Source of the DNA: a virus
Length of the DNA stretch: 37,120 bases
IMG/VR virus record: IMGVR_UViG_3300046808_000331
Span: 1 to 37,120 of that record
Direction: 5' to 3' (one strand)
Position 1 is the first letter of the stretch, and each line of letters begins with the position of its first letter. Positions 31,170-37,120 of the stretch are shown here, piece after piece. A model generated the notes under the pieces. It did no database searches, had not been told where the DNA came from, and was given only the letters and a program-made list of their open reading frames with translations. A program made the position numbers and the translations under genes.

Positions 31170-31492
31170 TAAAACGGCGCTTCTAAATTTCGTATGGAAT
31201 TTTCCGCAATTGGCTCGGTTTCAACACTCAGTATTTTAACCGACGTAAAATACATTGTTTGGCCCGTGGTTTTGCTTATTGCTTTGCGTCCGCCAATTGC
31301 GGCGTTAATTGTTACGTAATCACCAACGCGTAAAATCTCCGTTGGCGCAATACGGTCGTTAACCGCCTCGCATTTGATATAATCCGGGTATTGTCCCGTG
31401 GTTTTTACCACAATATCACGTTTACGCATTTTGTCCGTAATTTGTTGGGTTTGTCCCAAATCTTCAATAACGCCACTTACTTTTACTAACAT
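31169..31492 (-). CDS. DUF3127/OB-fold single-stranded DNA-binding-type protein
   Basis: 107 residues. The pattern MLVKVSGVIEDLG, then KRDIVVKTTGQYPDYIKCEA (the Q-YP-x-x-I/V strand of DUF3127) and YFTSVKILSVE matches the short OB-fold family found in Bacteroidetes and their phages and thought to bind single-stranded DNA. GGAGCAAAGGCA precedes the ATG, a strong ribosome site. It is likely to serve the primase-helicase and the Sak4-like recombinase. Confidence 0.78.
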   Translation of the reverse strand: MLVKVSGVIEDLGQTQQITDKMRKRDIVVKTTGQYPDYIKCEAVNDRIAPTEILRVGDYVTINAAIGGRKAISKTTGQTMYFTSVKILSVETEPIAENSIRNLEAPF

Positions 31493-31580
31493 TGCCTTTG
31501 CTCCAATATGGTTGTTTATGCTGTTTTAATCATTCAATAAACGGAATAATTGTAGTTATTGCGGTTTATATCATTCATTG

Positions 31581-31661
31581 TAGTTAGGGCGGGACTCGAA
31601 CCCGCAAAACATAAGTTAGTAAATTTTAAGTTTACTGCGTTTGCCATTTCGCCACCTAACC
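31581..31661 (-). tRNA. tRNA-Leu(UAA)
   Basis: 81 bases folding as a class II tRNA: acceptor GGTTAGG / CCTAACT, D-arm with AATGGC loop, anticodon stem GTAAA / TTTAC with loop CTTAAAA (anticodon TAA at positions 34-36), a 13-base variable region, and a T-arm GCGGG TTCGAGT CCCGC. The discriminator base is A; CCA is not encoded. It lies seven bases after the methyltransferase stop, inside the operon. It would read the UUA/UUG leucine codons. Confidence 0.9.
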
Positions 31662-31668
31662 CCGTTAT

Positions 31669-32223
31669 TTATTTTTGCTTTTTATATGTGAAAATGTTTT
31701 GTTTATACCACCACTCCACACGGTCCAAACCCGCCACGCCTAACCGCAAAACGTCCTCTTTTTTATATCCGCACTCAGAAAATAAATTATGCCAATATTC
31801 ATGCGGTTGCTCATTTATGTGGTTTGTCCCACCTTGGCCCGGTACGGCCGCGGAAAATACAATAACGTCCGCCAATGCTGTTAACTCTTTTACGAACGTT
31901 TCCGCGCGCTCTGCGGGCAAATGTTCCGCAACCTCTAAACATAACGCCAAATCGTACCGTTTATCATTTGGCAATTTAGTTAATAAGTTATGTTCTAAAA
32001 AATGCTTATTTACCCTCATGTTTTTGGGCACGTAATCACCGTCCAAACATACGGCGTTAATATCCATGGCGTCAAACTGAGCGCACCACGCACCCGCACC
32101 GCCCCCAACGTCAATAACTGATTGTGGCCCGTACATTTTGAAAATTAACGGGACAACCTGTTTAGCGGACTCAGTGGCGCCGTTAATTTGGTACGCGTAA
32201 AATTGCTCATTGTATATGCTCAT
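31669..32223 (-). CDS. Class I SAM-dependent methyltransferase
   Basis: 184 residues. SVIDVGGGAGAWCAQF is the SAM-binding glycine motif I, followed by INAVCLDGDYVP (motif II acidic), YDLALCLEVAEHLP (motif III) and TNHINEQPHEYWHNLFSECGY, a pattern typical of Methyltransf_23-type enzymes from glycan and lipopolysaccharide loci. It probably methylates a small molecule, sugar or protein. It lies between the DNA methyltransferase and the tRNA. Together with GT7 and GT2 it may belong to a glycan-modification set. Other substrates are possible. Confidence 0.83.
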   Translation of the reverse strand: MSIYNEQFYAYQINGATESAKQVVPLIFKMYGPQSVIDVGGGAGAWCAQFDAMDINAVCLDGDYVPKNMRVNKHFLEHNLLTKLPNDKRYDLALCLEVAEHLPAERAETFVKELTALADVIVFSAAVPGQGGTNHINEQPHEYWHNLFSECGYKKEDVLRLGVAGLDRVEWWYKQNIFTYKKQK

Positions 32224-32226
32224 TGT

Positions 32227-33078
32227 TTAATCCTCAAATTTATTTATTACATTAAATATTTCGTAAACAACCTGTGGGACAATTGCATTTCCATACGCCT
32301 TTATACTTTCGTTTCGCCATTTTGGAAAGGTAATTCCGTCCAATCCGTAGGAAATCCCATCATCTCCGCTACAAATCGGGGACTCAGTCGGGAACCCGTC
32401 CCAGTTACCTCGCCTAAATTTCCCTTGCCTCTGTCCACTGCACTGTCTTTGTAGCAAAACGCTCTCGGAGTCGGTAGTAATCTTTTCTGAGCCATTGCCT
32501 CCAAATTCGCCCCAAACCTTTTGCCGTTCGCTCGTATTGATTGGTTGCCAATTATTTGCGTATTCTGTGAGTCTATTGGCATTACTGTCCTCGGAGTAGG
32601 CAACAAACCAAACCCGGTCTCTTCGGTGCGGCGCGTTGACGCCGCAAGCCGGAAAAACAACCGGCCAAACGGCGTAACCATTATTTTCCAAGTCAACGCA
32701 CACCTCGTCGAATACGGCGCCACCGTTCCAAGAAACAAGCCCGTAAACGTTCTCTCCCACGACCCAACGGGGGCGAACTTGCTGTATAACTCTAAGCATT
32801 GAGGGCCATAGGTGACGGGCGTCGTCTTTCCCTTTTCTTTTGCCCGCTGCGCTATACGGTTGGCAAGGGAAACCTCCGGACAACACGTCAATTTTTCCGT
32901 TCCATTCTGTAAAATCTGCATTTGTAATATCCTCAAATTGTTGGGCATTTGGCCAATAATGTTTTAAAACTTTTTTACAAAATTTATCTATTTCGCAATT
33001 AAATACATTTTCCCAACCCGCCCACTCTGCGGCCAAATCAAAACCACCAATTCCACTAAACAAACTACCGTGTTTCAT
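32227..33078 (-). CDS. dcm: DNA (cytosine-5) methyltransferase
   Basis: 283 residues from ATG 33076-33078 (ATGA overlap with the upstream nuclease). All main C5-MTase motifs are present: LFSGIGGFDLA (I), SGGFPCQPYSAAGKRKG (IV with catalytic C), ENVYGL (VI), APHRRDRVWFVA (VIII) and RNESIKAYGNAIVPQVVYEI (IX-X). The target recognition region (about 175-250) is short and low in complexity. The gene carries a second open frame on the same strand (32301-32948), which biases its codons. It may protect phage DNA from host restriction; target sequence unknown. Confidence 0.93.
   Translation of the reverse strand: MKHGSLFSGIGGFDLAAEWAGWENVFNCEIDKFCKKVLKHYWPNAQQFEDITNADFTEWNGKIDVLSGGFPCQPYSAAGKRKGKDDARHLWPSMLRVIQQVRPRWVVGENVYGLVSWNGGAVFDEVCVDLENNGYAVWPVVFPACGVNAPHRRDRVWFVAYSEDSNANRLTEYANNWQPINTSERQKVWGEFGGNGSEKITTDSESVLLQRQCSGQRQGKFRRGNWDGFPTESPICSGDDGISYGLDGITFPKWRNESIKAYGNAIVPQVVYEIFNVINKFED
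32301..32948 (-). CDS. Second frame nested inside the methyltransferase gene, 215 residues
   Basis: A complete +1 frame inside the dcm gene, ATG at 32946-32948, ending at 32301. Unlike a random shadow frame it has segments I recognise from separate phage proteins found beside dcm genes: VTYGPQCLELYSKFAPVGSW, then GFGLLPTPRTV, LLPTPRAFCYKDSA and LSPRFVAEMMGFPTDWTELP, a family end that often fuses to methyltransferases. No Shine-Dalgarno is clear. Since the dcm frame is also conserved, similarity of the nested frame could partly be a by-product; this is the main doubt. Confidence 0.5.
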   Translation of the reverse strand: MPNNLRILQMQILQNGTEKLTCCPEVSLANRIAQRAKEKGKTTPVTYGPQCLELYSKFAPVGSWERTFTGLFLGTVAPYSTRCALTWKIMVTPFGRLFFRLAASTRRTEETGFGLLPTPRTVMPIDSQNTQIIGNQSIRANGKRFGANLEAMAQKRLLPTPRAFCYKDSAVDRGKGNLGEVTGTGSRLSPRFVAEMMGFPTDWTELPFQNGETKV

Positions 33079-33410
33079 GTTCTTTGCTCCAAACATTGTT
33101 TTATTAAATCGTATGTTTCTACTTTGTGAATTTCCTGAGGCGTGAACCTGAGCACGCGCCAACCAATTACGGCCGCTTGGTTATATTTTTCCATATCTTT
33201 TACAAAACCCGACCCACGCGTGTGACGGCCTCCAATCCATACGCCGCCCTCTATTTCTATTGCTATTTTTTGGTCTAATATGGCATAGTCAAAACGCCAT
33301 TTACGCCCGTAATTCAATGCAAAATGAAACTCACTTACAATGGATATTCCGTACTCTTTGCACATGGCACGGAAAACCGCGTCGTTTAATGCGTTGTTAT
33401 TTTTTGCCAT
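33075..33410 (-). CDS. DUF559/Vsr-fold-like nuclease
   Basis: 111 residues from ATG 33408-33410. The segment WRFDYAILDQKIAIEIEGGV followed by WIGGRHTRGSGFVKDMEKYN and GWRVLRFTPQEI matches the small endonuclease family with a D...E-x-E...K catalytic set, related to DUF559 and very-short-patch-repair folds. It is ATGA-coupled to the cytosine methyltransferase, so it may repair or cut at that enzyme's sites, although many such nucleases act independently. Overlap of 14 bases with the upstream 51-residue gene. Confidence 0.78.
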   Translation of the reverse strand: MAKNNNALNDAVFRAMCKEYGISIVSEFHFALNYGRKWRFDYAILDQKIAIEIEGGVWIGGRHTRGSGFVKDMEKYNQAAVIGWRVLRFTPQEIHKVETYDLIKQCLEQRT

Positions 33411-33552
33411 GGGTTTGCTCAAAATATTGCAAAATGATAGCAAGAGCCGCCGTTACGTCCTCGGGGCGTATCATTGGTATTTCAGCCCCTAACCGCCACT
33501 CGCTAAAATGGCGCAAAATATGCACGGCCTCTGTTAATCTATCTTTTTGCAT
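33397..33552 (-). CDS. Hypothetical 51-residue protein between two nucleases
   Basis: From ATG 33550-33552: MQKDRLTEAVHILRHFSEWR, helical, ending LQYFEQTHGKK. It overlaps both neighbours by 14 bases. A longer in-frame start at 33642 would add a basic N-terminus but would overlap the nuclease gene by 104 bases. No family recognised; possibly a nuclease partner. Confidence 0.58.
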   Translation of the reverse strand: MQKDRLTEAVHILRHFSEWRLGAEIPMIRPEDVTAALAIILQYFEQTHGKK

Positions 33553-33910
33553 ATACAAATAACTCAGTAATTGGAATAACAACACAACGCGACGTGTTAC
33601 CGTCGCCACAATCCCGTATTTTGCCCGCCTCGTAATATTCACGGGCCAACCGTTTCAACTCAGTAACGGGCAATATAACAAATATACTTTTAATGGGCGC
33701 CAACGGTACGCAATACGCCCAATAATCCGCATGTGTCGTGCTTATTCCCGACGGTTTCCCACGGCTCTGATATTCAATAAACATATTACCCGTATTATGT
33801 GCAATACGGTCCGTTTTTATTTCTATTTTGCCCTCTAACATGCCCGCAAATTTGCGCTCATATTGTTGGCCGATATTCAAATCGTATTCAAATGTGTTGT
33901 TAAAATCCAT
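33539..33910 (-). CDS. PD-(D/E)XK-type phage nuclease, 123 residues
   Basis: From ATG 33908-33910, overlapping the primase-helicase stop by 11 bases. MLEGKIEIKTDRIAHNTGNM then FIEYQSRGKPSGISTTHADY then WAYCV is the layout of small PD-(D/E)XK phage nucleases or resolvases (E-x-K, then FIEYxxRGKPSGI and TTxADYW). In other phages these sit next to replication genes and act on branched DNA. Active residues: E30 and K32 and the FIEY glutamate. It could resolve branched intermediates during packaging. Confidence 0.8.
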   Translation of the reverse strand: MDFNNTFEYDLNIGQQYERKFAGMLEGKIEIKTDRIAHNTGNMFIEYQSRGKPSGISTTHADYWAYCVPLAPIKSIFVILPVTELKRLAREYYEAGKIRDCGDGNTSRCVVIPITELFVYAKR

Positions 33911-35600
33911 ACGGCTCGGCTCCGTAATATTCGTGGTATGTTTGCGTATTTTTGTCAAATGTGAAATCTACTGAGCCAATGGCGCCCGTATATTTCGTTT
34001 TCACCTTTTGCACGTATACTGAGCTTTTTAATTCCCTCGGGTCCACGCCGTCGCGGGGCATTTCACGGTAAACACTTAGAATATTGTCCGCCACATTGTA
34101 AAAATGAGCCGACCCGCTAATATCGTACGCCGTTGGAACCTCATAAAACCCGTTTAAATCCTTTGCCATTTTACGCGGGTGCGCAATCAATATTACATGT
34201 ATTCCTGTTTGGCGCGCAAACATGCGTAATTTCACCAAAACGCGAGCCGTGTAACTTACCTCACTTTCACCTCTTTGCAATTGAACCTCTAAGTTATTCC
34301 ACGGGTCAATAACAAGCGTGTTTATACCAAATCTACGTAATAACTGTTTTGCGGTTGCCATGACAACCTCCAACGTATATTGTTCGCTCGGCTGTATCAA
34401 ATAAAAATACTGAGCCAATGCGGTAACGGCGGGCCGTATTTCATCTAATGTTAGGCCCTCGGCTCCGAAAAACGGTTTTTGCTTTGCTATTTCTAACAAC
34501 CTAATTACCCACATTTCATATTGCGGGTTTTCAGGTGAAAAAACCGCGTGTTTCCATGAATGATTACGAGCCAATGTTACTAATACGTTATCTATAAACC
34601 CGCTTTTACCATGCGACGGAATACCCGTTACTATTGTCAATTGACCGGGGAAAAATTTAAAAATGTCATCAAATTGCAAAAACGTGTGTGTTACGGCTCC
34701 GTCGGGAAATCCTGTTATCTTAATTTCCTCTAATTTGGCTATGGCGTCTGATATATTCACCACCCCGTCCAATGGGAACGGCTCGGCCGTTGCAATGCAA
34801 TTAAACAAGGTTTGCGCCCCGTGTTGTACCAATACGTCGTTTGCATCTTTGCAACCCTCGGGGTATTTGACAACCTTACAACGCTCACGGCCCAAACGGC
34901 GCGCCAACTCGTCGGTTAATCTGAGCCCCGGCCCGTCCGCATCACATGCCAAAAATATAGTTTCCATTGCGTCCAAGGCGTCCACGCAATTTTCCAAAAA
35001 TGCCATTTTGCCGTCCACTCTGAGAGCGTCGGGGTTTATGGCTCCGTCGGGCACGCTCACGGCGTTTATTACGCCCGCGGCCTCAAATGATAACGCGTCG
35101 ATTTCACCCTCACATATAACGCAATATGTGGCCCATTGTAAATCATTCAATTTATACAATGTACGGAAACCGCCGGGCGTTTGGGTAAACTGTTTGTCCA
35201 TTGTGCGCATTTTGGCATTTACGCACAATTCACCAACAAAGTAATTAAAACTAACATATTCCATGCCTTTGCGTATTTCCATACCAACGCGGTTACGCTC
35301 CAATATATCATGCGTAATTCCACGGCTTTGAAACCATTGGACCCACTCAGCATTTAAGTTATTTTGCGGGCGTTCAATATGTGTTAACGCTTGCTTGTTC
35401 GTGCCCCCTTTGTACTGAGCGGAACCAAGGGAACCGCCCCACGCGCAATGGTGACAAAACCACGTTTTTTCACTAATATTAACGGCTAGGCATTTCTCAG
35501 TCTTTTTACGGCGTTCGTGGGAACATTGGGGGCACAACGTCCGTTGTTCGTCGGGGCCCTCAATATCCAAACCCGTTATATTATAGTCTCTGAAATTCAT
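33900..35600 (-). CDS. Primase-helicase of the T7 gp4 type
   Basis: 566 residues from ATG 35598-35600, in ATGA overlap with the upstream gene; this start also begins with the zinc region. Zinc ribbon C23, C26, C49, C52; TOPRIM primase motifs CEGEIDAL (about 160) and ACDADGPG (about 218); Walker A GIPSHGKSG (about 322-330), then VFSPENPQYEMW and LVIDPWNNLE, and IHVILIAHPRK, all typical of DnaB-family helicases. It makes primers and unwinds the fork. No DNA polymerase gene was found, so the phage probably relies on the host polymerase. Confidence 0.93.
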   Translation of the reverse strand: MNFRDYNITGLDIEGPDEQRTLCPQCSHERRKKTEKCLAVNISEKTWFCHHCAWGGSLGSAQYKGGTNKQALTHIERPQNNLNAEWVQWFQSRGITHDILERNRVGMEIRKGMEYVSFNYFVGELCVNAKMRTMDKQFTQTPGGFRTLYKLNDLQWATYCVICEGEIDALSFEAAGVINAVSVPDGAINPDALRVDGKMAFLENCVDALDAMETIFLACDADGPGLRLTDELARRLGRERCKVVKYPEGCKDANDVLVQHGAQTLFNCIATAEPFPLDGVVNISDAIAKLEEIKITGFPDGAVTHTFLQFDDIFKFFPGQLTIVTGIPSHGKSGFIDNVLVTLARNHSWKHAVFSPENPQYEMWVIRLLEIAKQKPFFGAEGLTLDEIRPAVTALAQYFYLIQPSEQYTLEVVMATAKQLLRRFGINTLVIDPWNNLEVQLQRGESEVSYTARVLVKLRMFARQTGIHVILIAHPRKMAKDLNGFYEVPTAYDISGSAHFYNVADNILSVYREMPRDGVDPRELKSSVYVQKVKTKYTGAIGSVDFTFDKNTQTYHEYYGAEPYGF

Positions 35601-36115
35601 AATACTAATGACTCCAAATGCTCTAAACATTCCGTTATTGCATCCATAAACGCGGGGTCCTGAGTCAAATGCTGTTTATACATGTGCATAATATAAACGT
35701 AATGTTTGTGTTTAATTTCGTACGTTTTGCAAATATGTAATTTTTGCAACCCAAACCCATGACGCAATATGATTAAAAACGCGCGGGCGTGGTGCCCCTT
35801 GGGGTTTAATTTGCGCCCGTATAATGTTTGTATGGTTTTATTCTCTTTGTCCTCTACAAACAATCTGAGCGCGTCCACATAGGCCGATATATTGCGCATT
35901 GAATTTGGGGGCATGTTTAAAACAAAAGGGTTTGCCTCCTCATTTTCCACATATTTCCCACGGCCAAATAATTGCAACCGTTCGCGGCGTATTTGTTCGG
36001 ACCATTTAACCGAGCGGTCGGGGGTAACTACGTAACCATGTACGCCGTCAACGTCCGCCGCCATTTCAGCCAAACTACCTATGGCGTATAATTTGCTTTC
36101 CGTTCCTGTACTCAT
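35597..36115 (-). CDS. Replication-type protein with DnaA-domain-IV-like C-terminus
   Basis: 172 residues from ATG 36113-36115 (41-base overlap with the gene upstream). The C-terminal ~70 residues (GHHARAFLIILRHGFGLQKL then EIKHKHYVYIMHMYKQHLTQ, then a final helix) follow the pattern of DnaA domain IV: helix, recognition helix with a D/KH-x-x-V core, and a closing helix, used to bind origin DNA. No AAA+ domain is present. It precedes the primase-helicase with ATGA overlap, so it may mark or open the phage origin. The match is by pattern only. Confidence 0.5.
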   Translation of the reverse strand: MSTGTESKLYAIGSLAEMAADVDGVHGYVVTPDRSVKWSEQIRRERLQLFGRGKYVENEEANPFVLNMPPNSMRNISAYVDALRLFVEDKENKTIQTLYGRKLNPKGHHARAFLIILRHGFGLQKLHICKTYEIKHKHYVYIMHMYKQHLTQDPAFMDAITECLEHLESLVL

Positions 36116-36716
36116 AATGCAATATCTCTTTATGCTTTTTGTAAATTTTGGAAATTGGCCGGGCAAAATATACCCATTGCAATAAATATTTTAATTGGCG
36201 GTAACGCTCCCTAAATTGCTGTTTATCAGCATAGGGAAAATTACGTACCAAATCGTCACCGTTAATATCAAAATGGGCATATAAAAACCCATGTAAACAA
36301 TTGCGCACGCGTGTTATGTGGTAATCTTTGTTGGCGCTCCGTAATTGCTCGGGTTCCAACTCAAATGCGTTTGCAAAATCGTGCGTTAACTCATTGACAA
36401 TTAAATCAATTGCGTCGTTATGCTCGGGCGTGTTTAATATGAATTTTTTCCAACGCCATGCCCGCCCATAATCCGGTAATTTGTATTCTTTTGCTTGGCA
36501 TTTACGCCCGTAATTTTTGAGTGTTCCGCGTTTCAATTCATATTTTACGTTTTCCCGTGGCTTTGGTCCGCGTTTCATGGGTTCCGCAACGGGTGAACCA
36601 AATAAACGGGCCTTTTCCTCTCTTAATAATTCGGTTGTTGTCTTTTTGGGCGGTTTAACGCGCGTTCCATATACTGAGGCCTGCGCAATATCCGTTGTAA
36701 TTACTTGATAACTCAT
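36075..36716 (-). CDS. Hypothetical replication-module protein, 213 residues
   Basis: Starts MSYQVITTDIAQASVYGTRV. Basic N-terminal third (RGPKPRENVKYELKRGTLKN), then helical segments with aromatic clusters (ALQWVYFARPISKIYKKHKE-like, near the end). No recognised domain; the basic character suggests nucleic-acid contact. It lies between the split replication gene and the DnaA-IV-like gene, overlapping the latter by 41 bases. Confidence 0.68.
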   Translation of the reverse strand: MSYQVITTDIAQASVYGTRVKPPKKTTTELLREEKARLFGSPVAEPMKRGPKPRENVKYELKRGTLKNYGRKCQAKEYKLPDYGRAWRWKKFILNTPEHNDAIDLIVNELTHDFANAFELEPEQLRSANKDYHITRVRNCLHGFLYAHFDINGDDLVRNFPYADKQQFRERYRQLKYLLQWVYFARPISKIYKKHKEILHYEYRNGKQIIRHR

Positions 36717-36720
36717 ATAT

Positions 36721-37120
36721 TTACACTATTATTTTTTTTCTTTGCTGTGGTAATTTGTGGTTGTTTTGGTTCAATGCTAGAAATACATCAATATACATGA
36801 CGCCGTCTTTGTTTTTGCGCGTCAATTTGAGCAAACTACGGAACTGTTTACGCCAAAATGGGTCGTTTGCGGCGTCCGTAACCGCTTGCAAAATATGCTC
36901 GTTAGTATAACCCGCTTGCAATAATTTAGCCATAACGCCCGCGCTCTGTTTCAAGGCATTTGAACTATTCATGCGCTCCAATTCCATTGGGTTCAAATAA
37001 CGAGCAATCACCGCCGTACATTTTGACGCCAAATATTCCACGTCCTGAGCGTTCAAAATCCTTTCACAATTTTGGGGGTTTTTTGGCGGTTCACTTTCCC
37101 CCTTTCCCCCCCCTTTATTC
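36721..37120 (-). CDS. Replication-type protein, cut by the window edge (C-terminal part)
   Basis: 132 residues from the right edge to the stop at 36721. The frame is open to base 37120 and joins in frame to the ATG at 53. The C-terminal segment DPFWRKQFRSLLKLTRKNKD followed by GVMYIDVFLAL resembles the end of replisome-organiser/helicase-loader proteins of DnaD or phage-O type, where FWxxNFRSxxKLxxK(D/N)xDGVxYIDVFL is common. Alanine-rich helices precede it. A TTG at 37056 with AAAGGA before it would be a weaker alternative start if the contig were linear. Assigned as a replication-module protein with modest confidence. Confidence 0.7.
   Translation of the reverse strand, partial: NKGGGKGESEPPKNPQNCERILNAQDVEYLASKCTAVIARYLNPMELERMNSSNALKQSAGVMAKLLQAGYTNEHILQAVTDAANDPFWRKQFRSLLKLTRKNKDGVMYIDVFLALNQNNHKLPQQRKKIIV

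Noticed and set aside
34663-35244. 193-codon plus-strand frame
   Set aside because: Opposite the TOPRIM region of the primase-helicase; no recognisable domain and no ribosome site.
37054-37056. TTG start for the right-edge gene
   Set aside because: AAAGGA lies upstream, but the frame is open to the edge and joins the ATG at 53 in frame; the ATG start explains more.
1-37120. CRISPR array, rRNA, integrase or att site
   Set aside because: No regularly spaced repeats, no rRNA-like stretch, no tyrosine or serine recombinase catalytic motif seen; the recombinase-like helix at 174-563 lacks a catalytic domain.

Overview
The window reads as one whole tailed-phage genome of the siphovirus type, cut at an arbitrary point. 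Every gene I can support lies on the minus strand, so the reading order runs from high to low coordinates. The first 53 bases hold the start of a gene that leaves the left edge. The open frame at the right edge (36721-37120) is open to the last base, and joining base 1 to base 37120 fuses the two in frame into one 150-residue protein. That supports a circular or circularly permuted 37.1 kb molecule. The host is probably a member of the Bacteroidetes: two minus-strand promoters (4826-4856 and 5215-5245) fit TTG-N20-TAnnTTTG, and several products (DUF3127-type OB protein, head and tail types) are typical of that phylum. No integrase or repressor was recognised, so a virulent lifestyle is the simplest reading.

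Layout in transcription order. (1) Replication and nucleotide-modification module, 37120 to 30930: a split replication-type gene, a 213-residue unknown, a protein whose C-terminus resembles DnaA domain IV, a T7-gp4-like primase-helicase, two small PD-(D/E)XK or DUF559-like nucleases, a cytosine-C5 DNA methyltransferase with a second open frame nested inside it, a SAM methyltransferase, a tRNA-Leu(UAA), a DUF3127/OB-fold protein and a small unknown. (2) GT7-type galactosyltransferase, holin-like protein and CHAP endolysin, 30930 to 29528, closed by two terminator hairpins. (3) Fibre and surface module, 29401 to 26098: two small membrane proteins, then a baseplate-like protein and four fibre proteins with shared or duplicated modules. 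(4) Small gene, metallophosphoesterase, anchored lysis-type protein and ParB-like protein, 26116 to 24084. (5) Packaging and head, 24082 to 16151: TerS, TerL, a 935-residue portal-MuF-JAMM-like fusion, prohead protease-scaffold, HK97-type capsid, connector and gp10-like completion protein. (6) Tail, 16175 to 5300: tail terminator, a GT2 glycosyltransferase, tail tube, tail assembly chaperone with a likely programmed frameshift, 1547-residue tape measure and distal tail/adhesion proteins.

After an intergenic control region with promoters and hairpins (about 4785-5300) comes (7) the early region, 5089 to 174: a tightly packed run of very small genes, many joined by ATGA or 8-base overlaps, with three one-helix membrane peptides, a helix-turn-helix protein, a Sak4-like ATPase and a Cas4/RecB-like exonuclease. 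A terminator at 118-163 closes this unit just before the split replication gene.

Genome-wide signals stand out. I found no GATC anywhere. The hexamer GCTCAG occurs about fifty times on the coding strand and about once on the other. A purine-rich Shine-Dalgarno of the form GGAGCA precedes many starts. The main candidates for something undescribed are the open frame nested in the methyltransferase gene, the portal-MuF-JAMM fusion, the promoter followed at once by a bidirectional hairpin, and the strand-locked GCTCAG motif.
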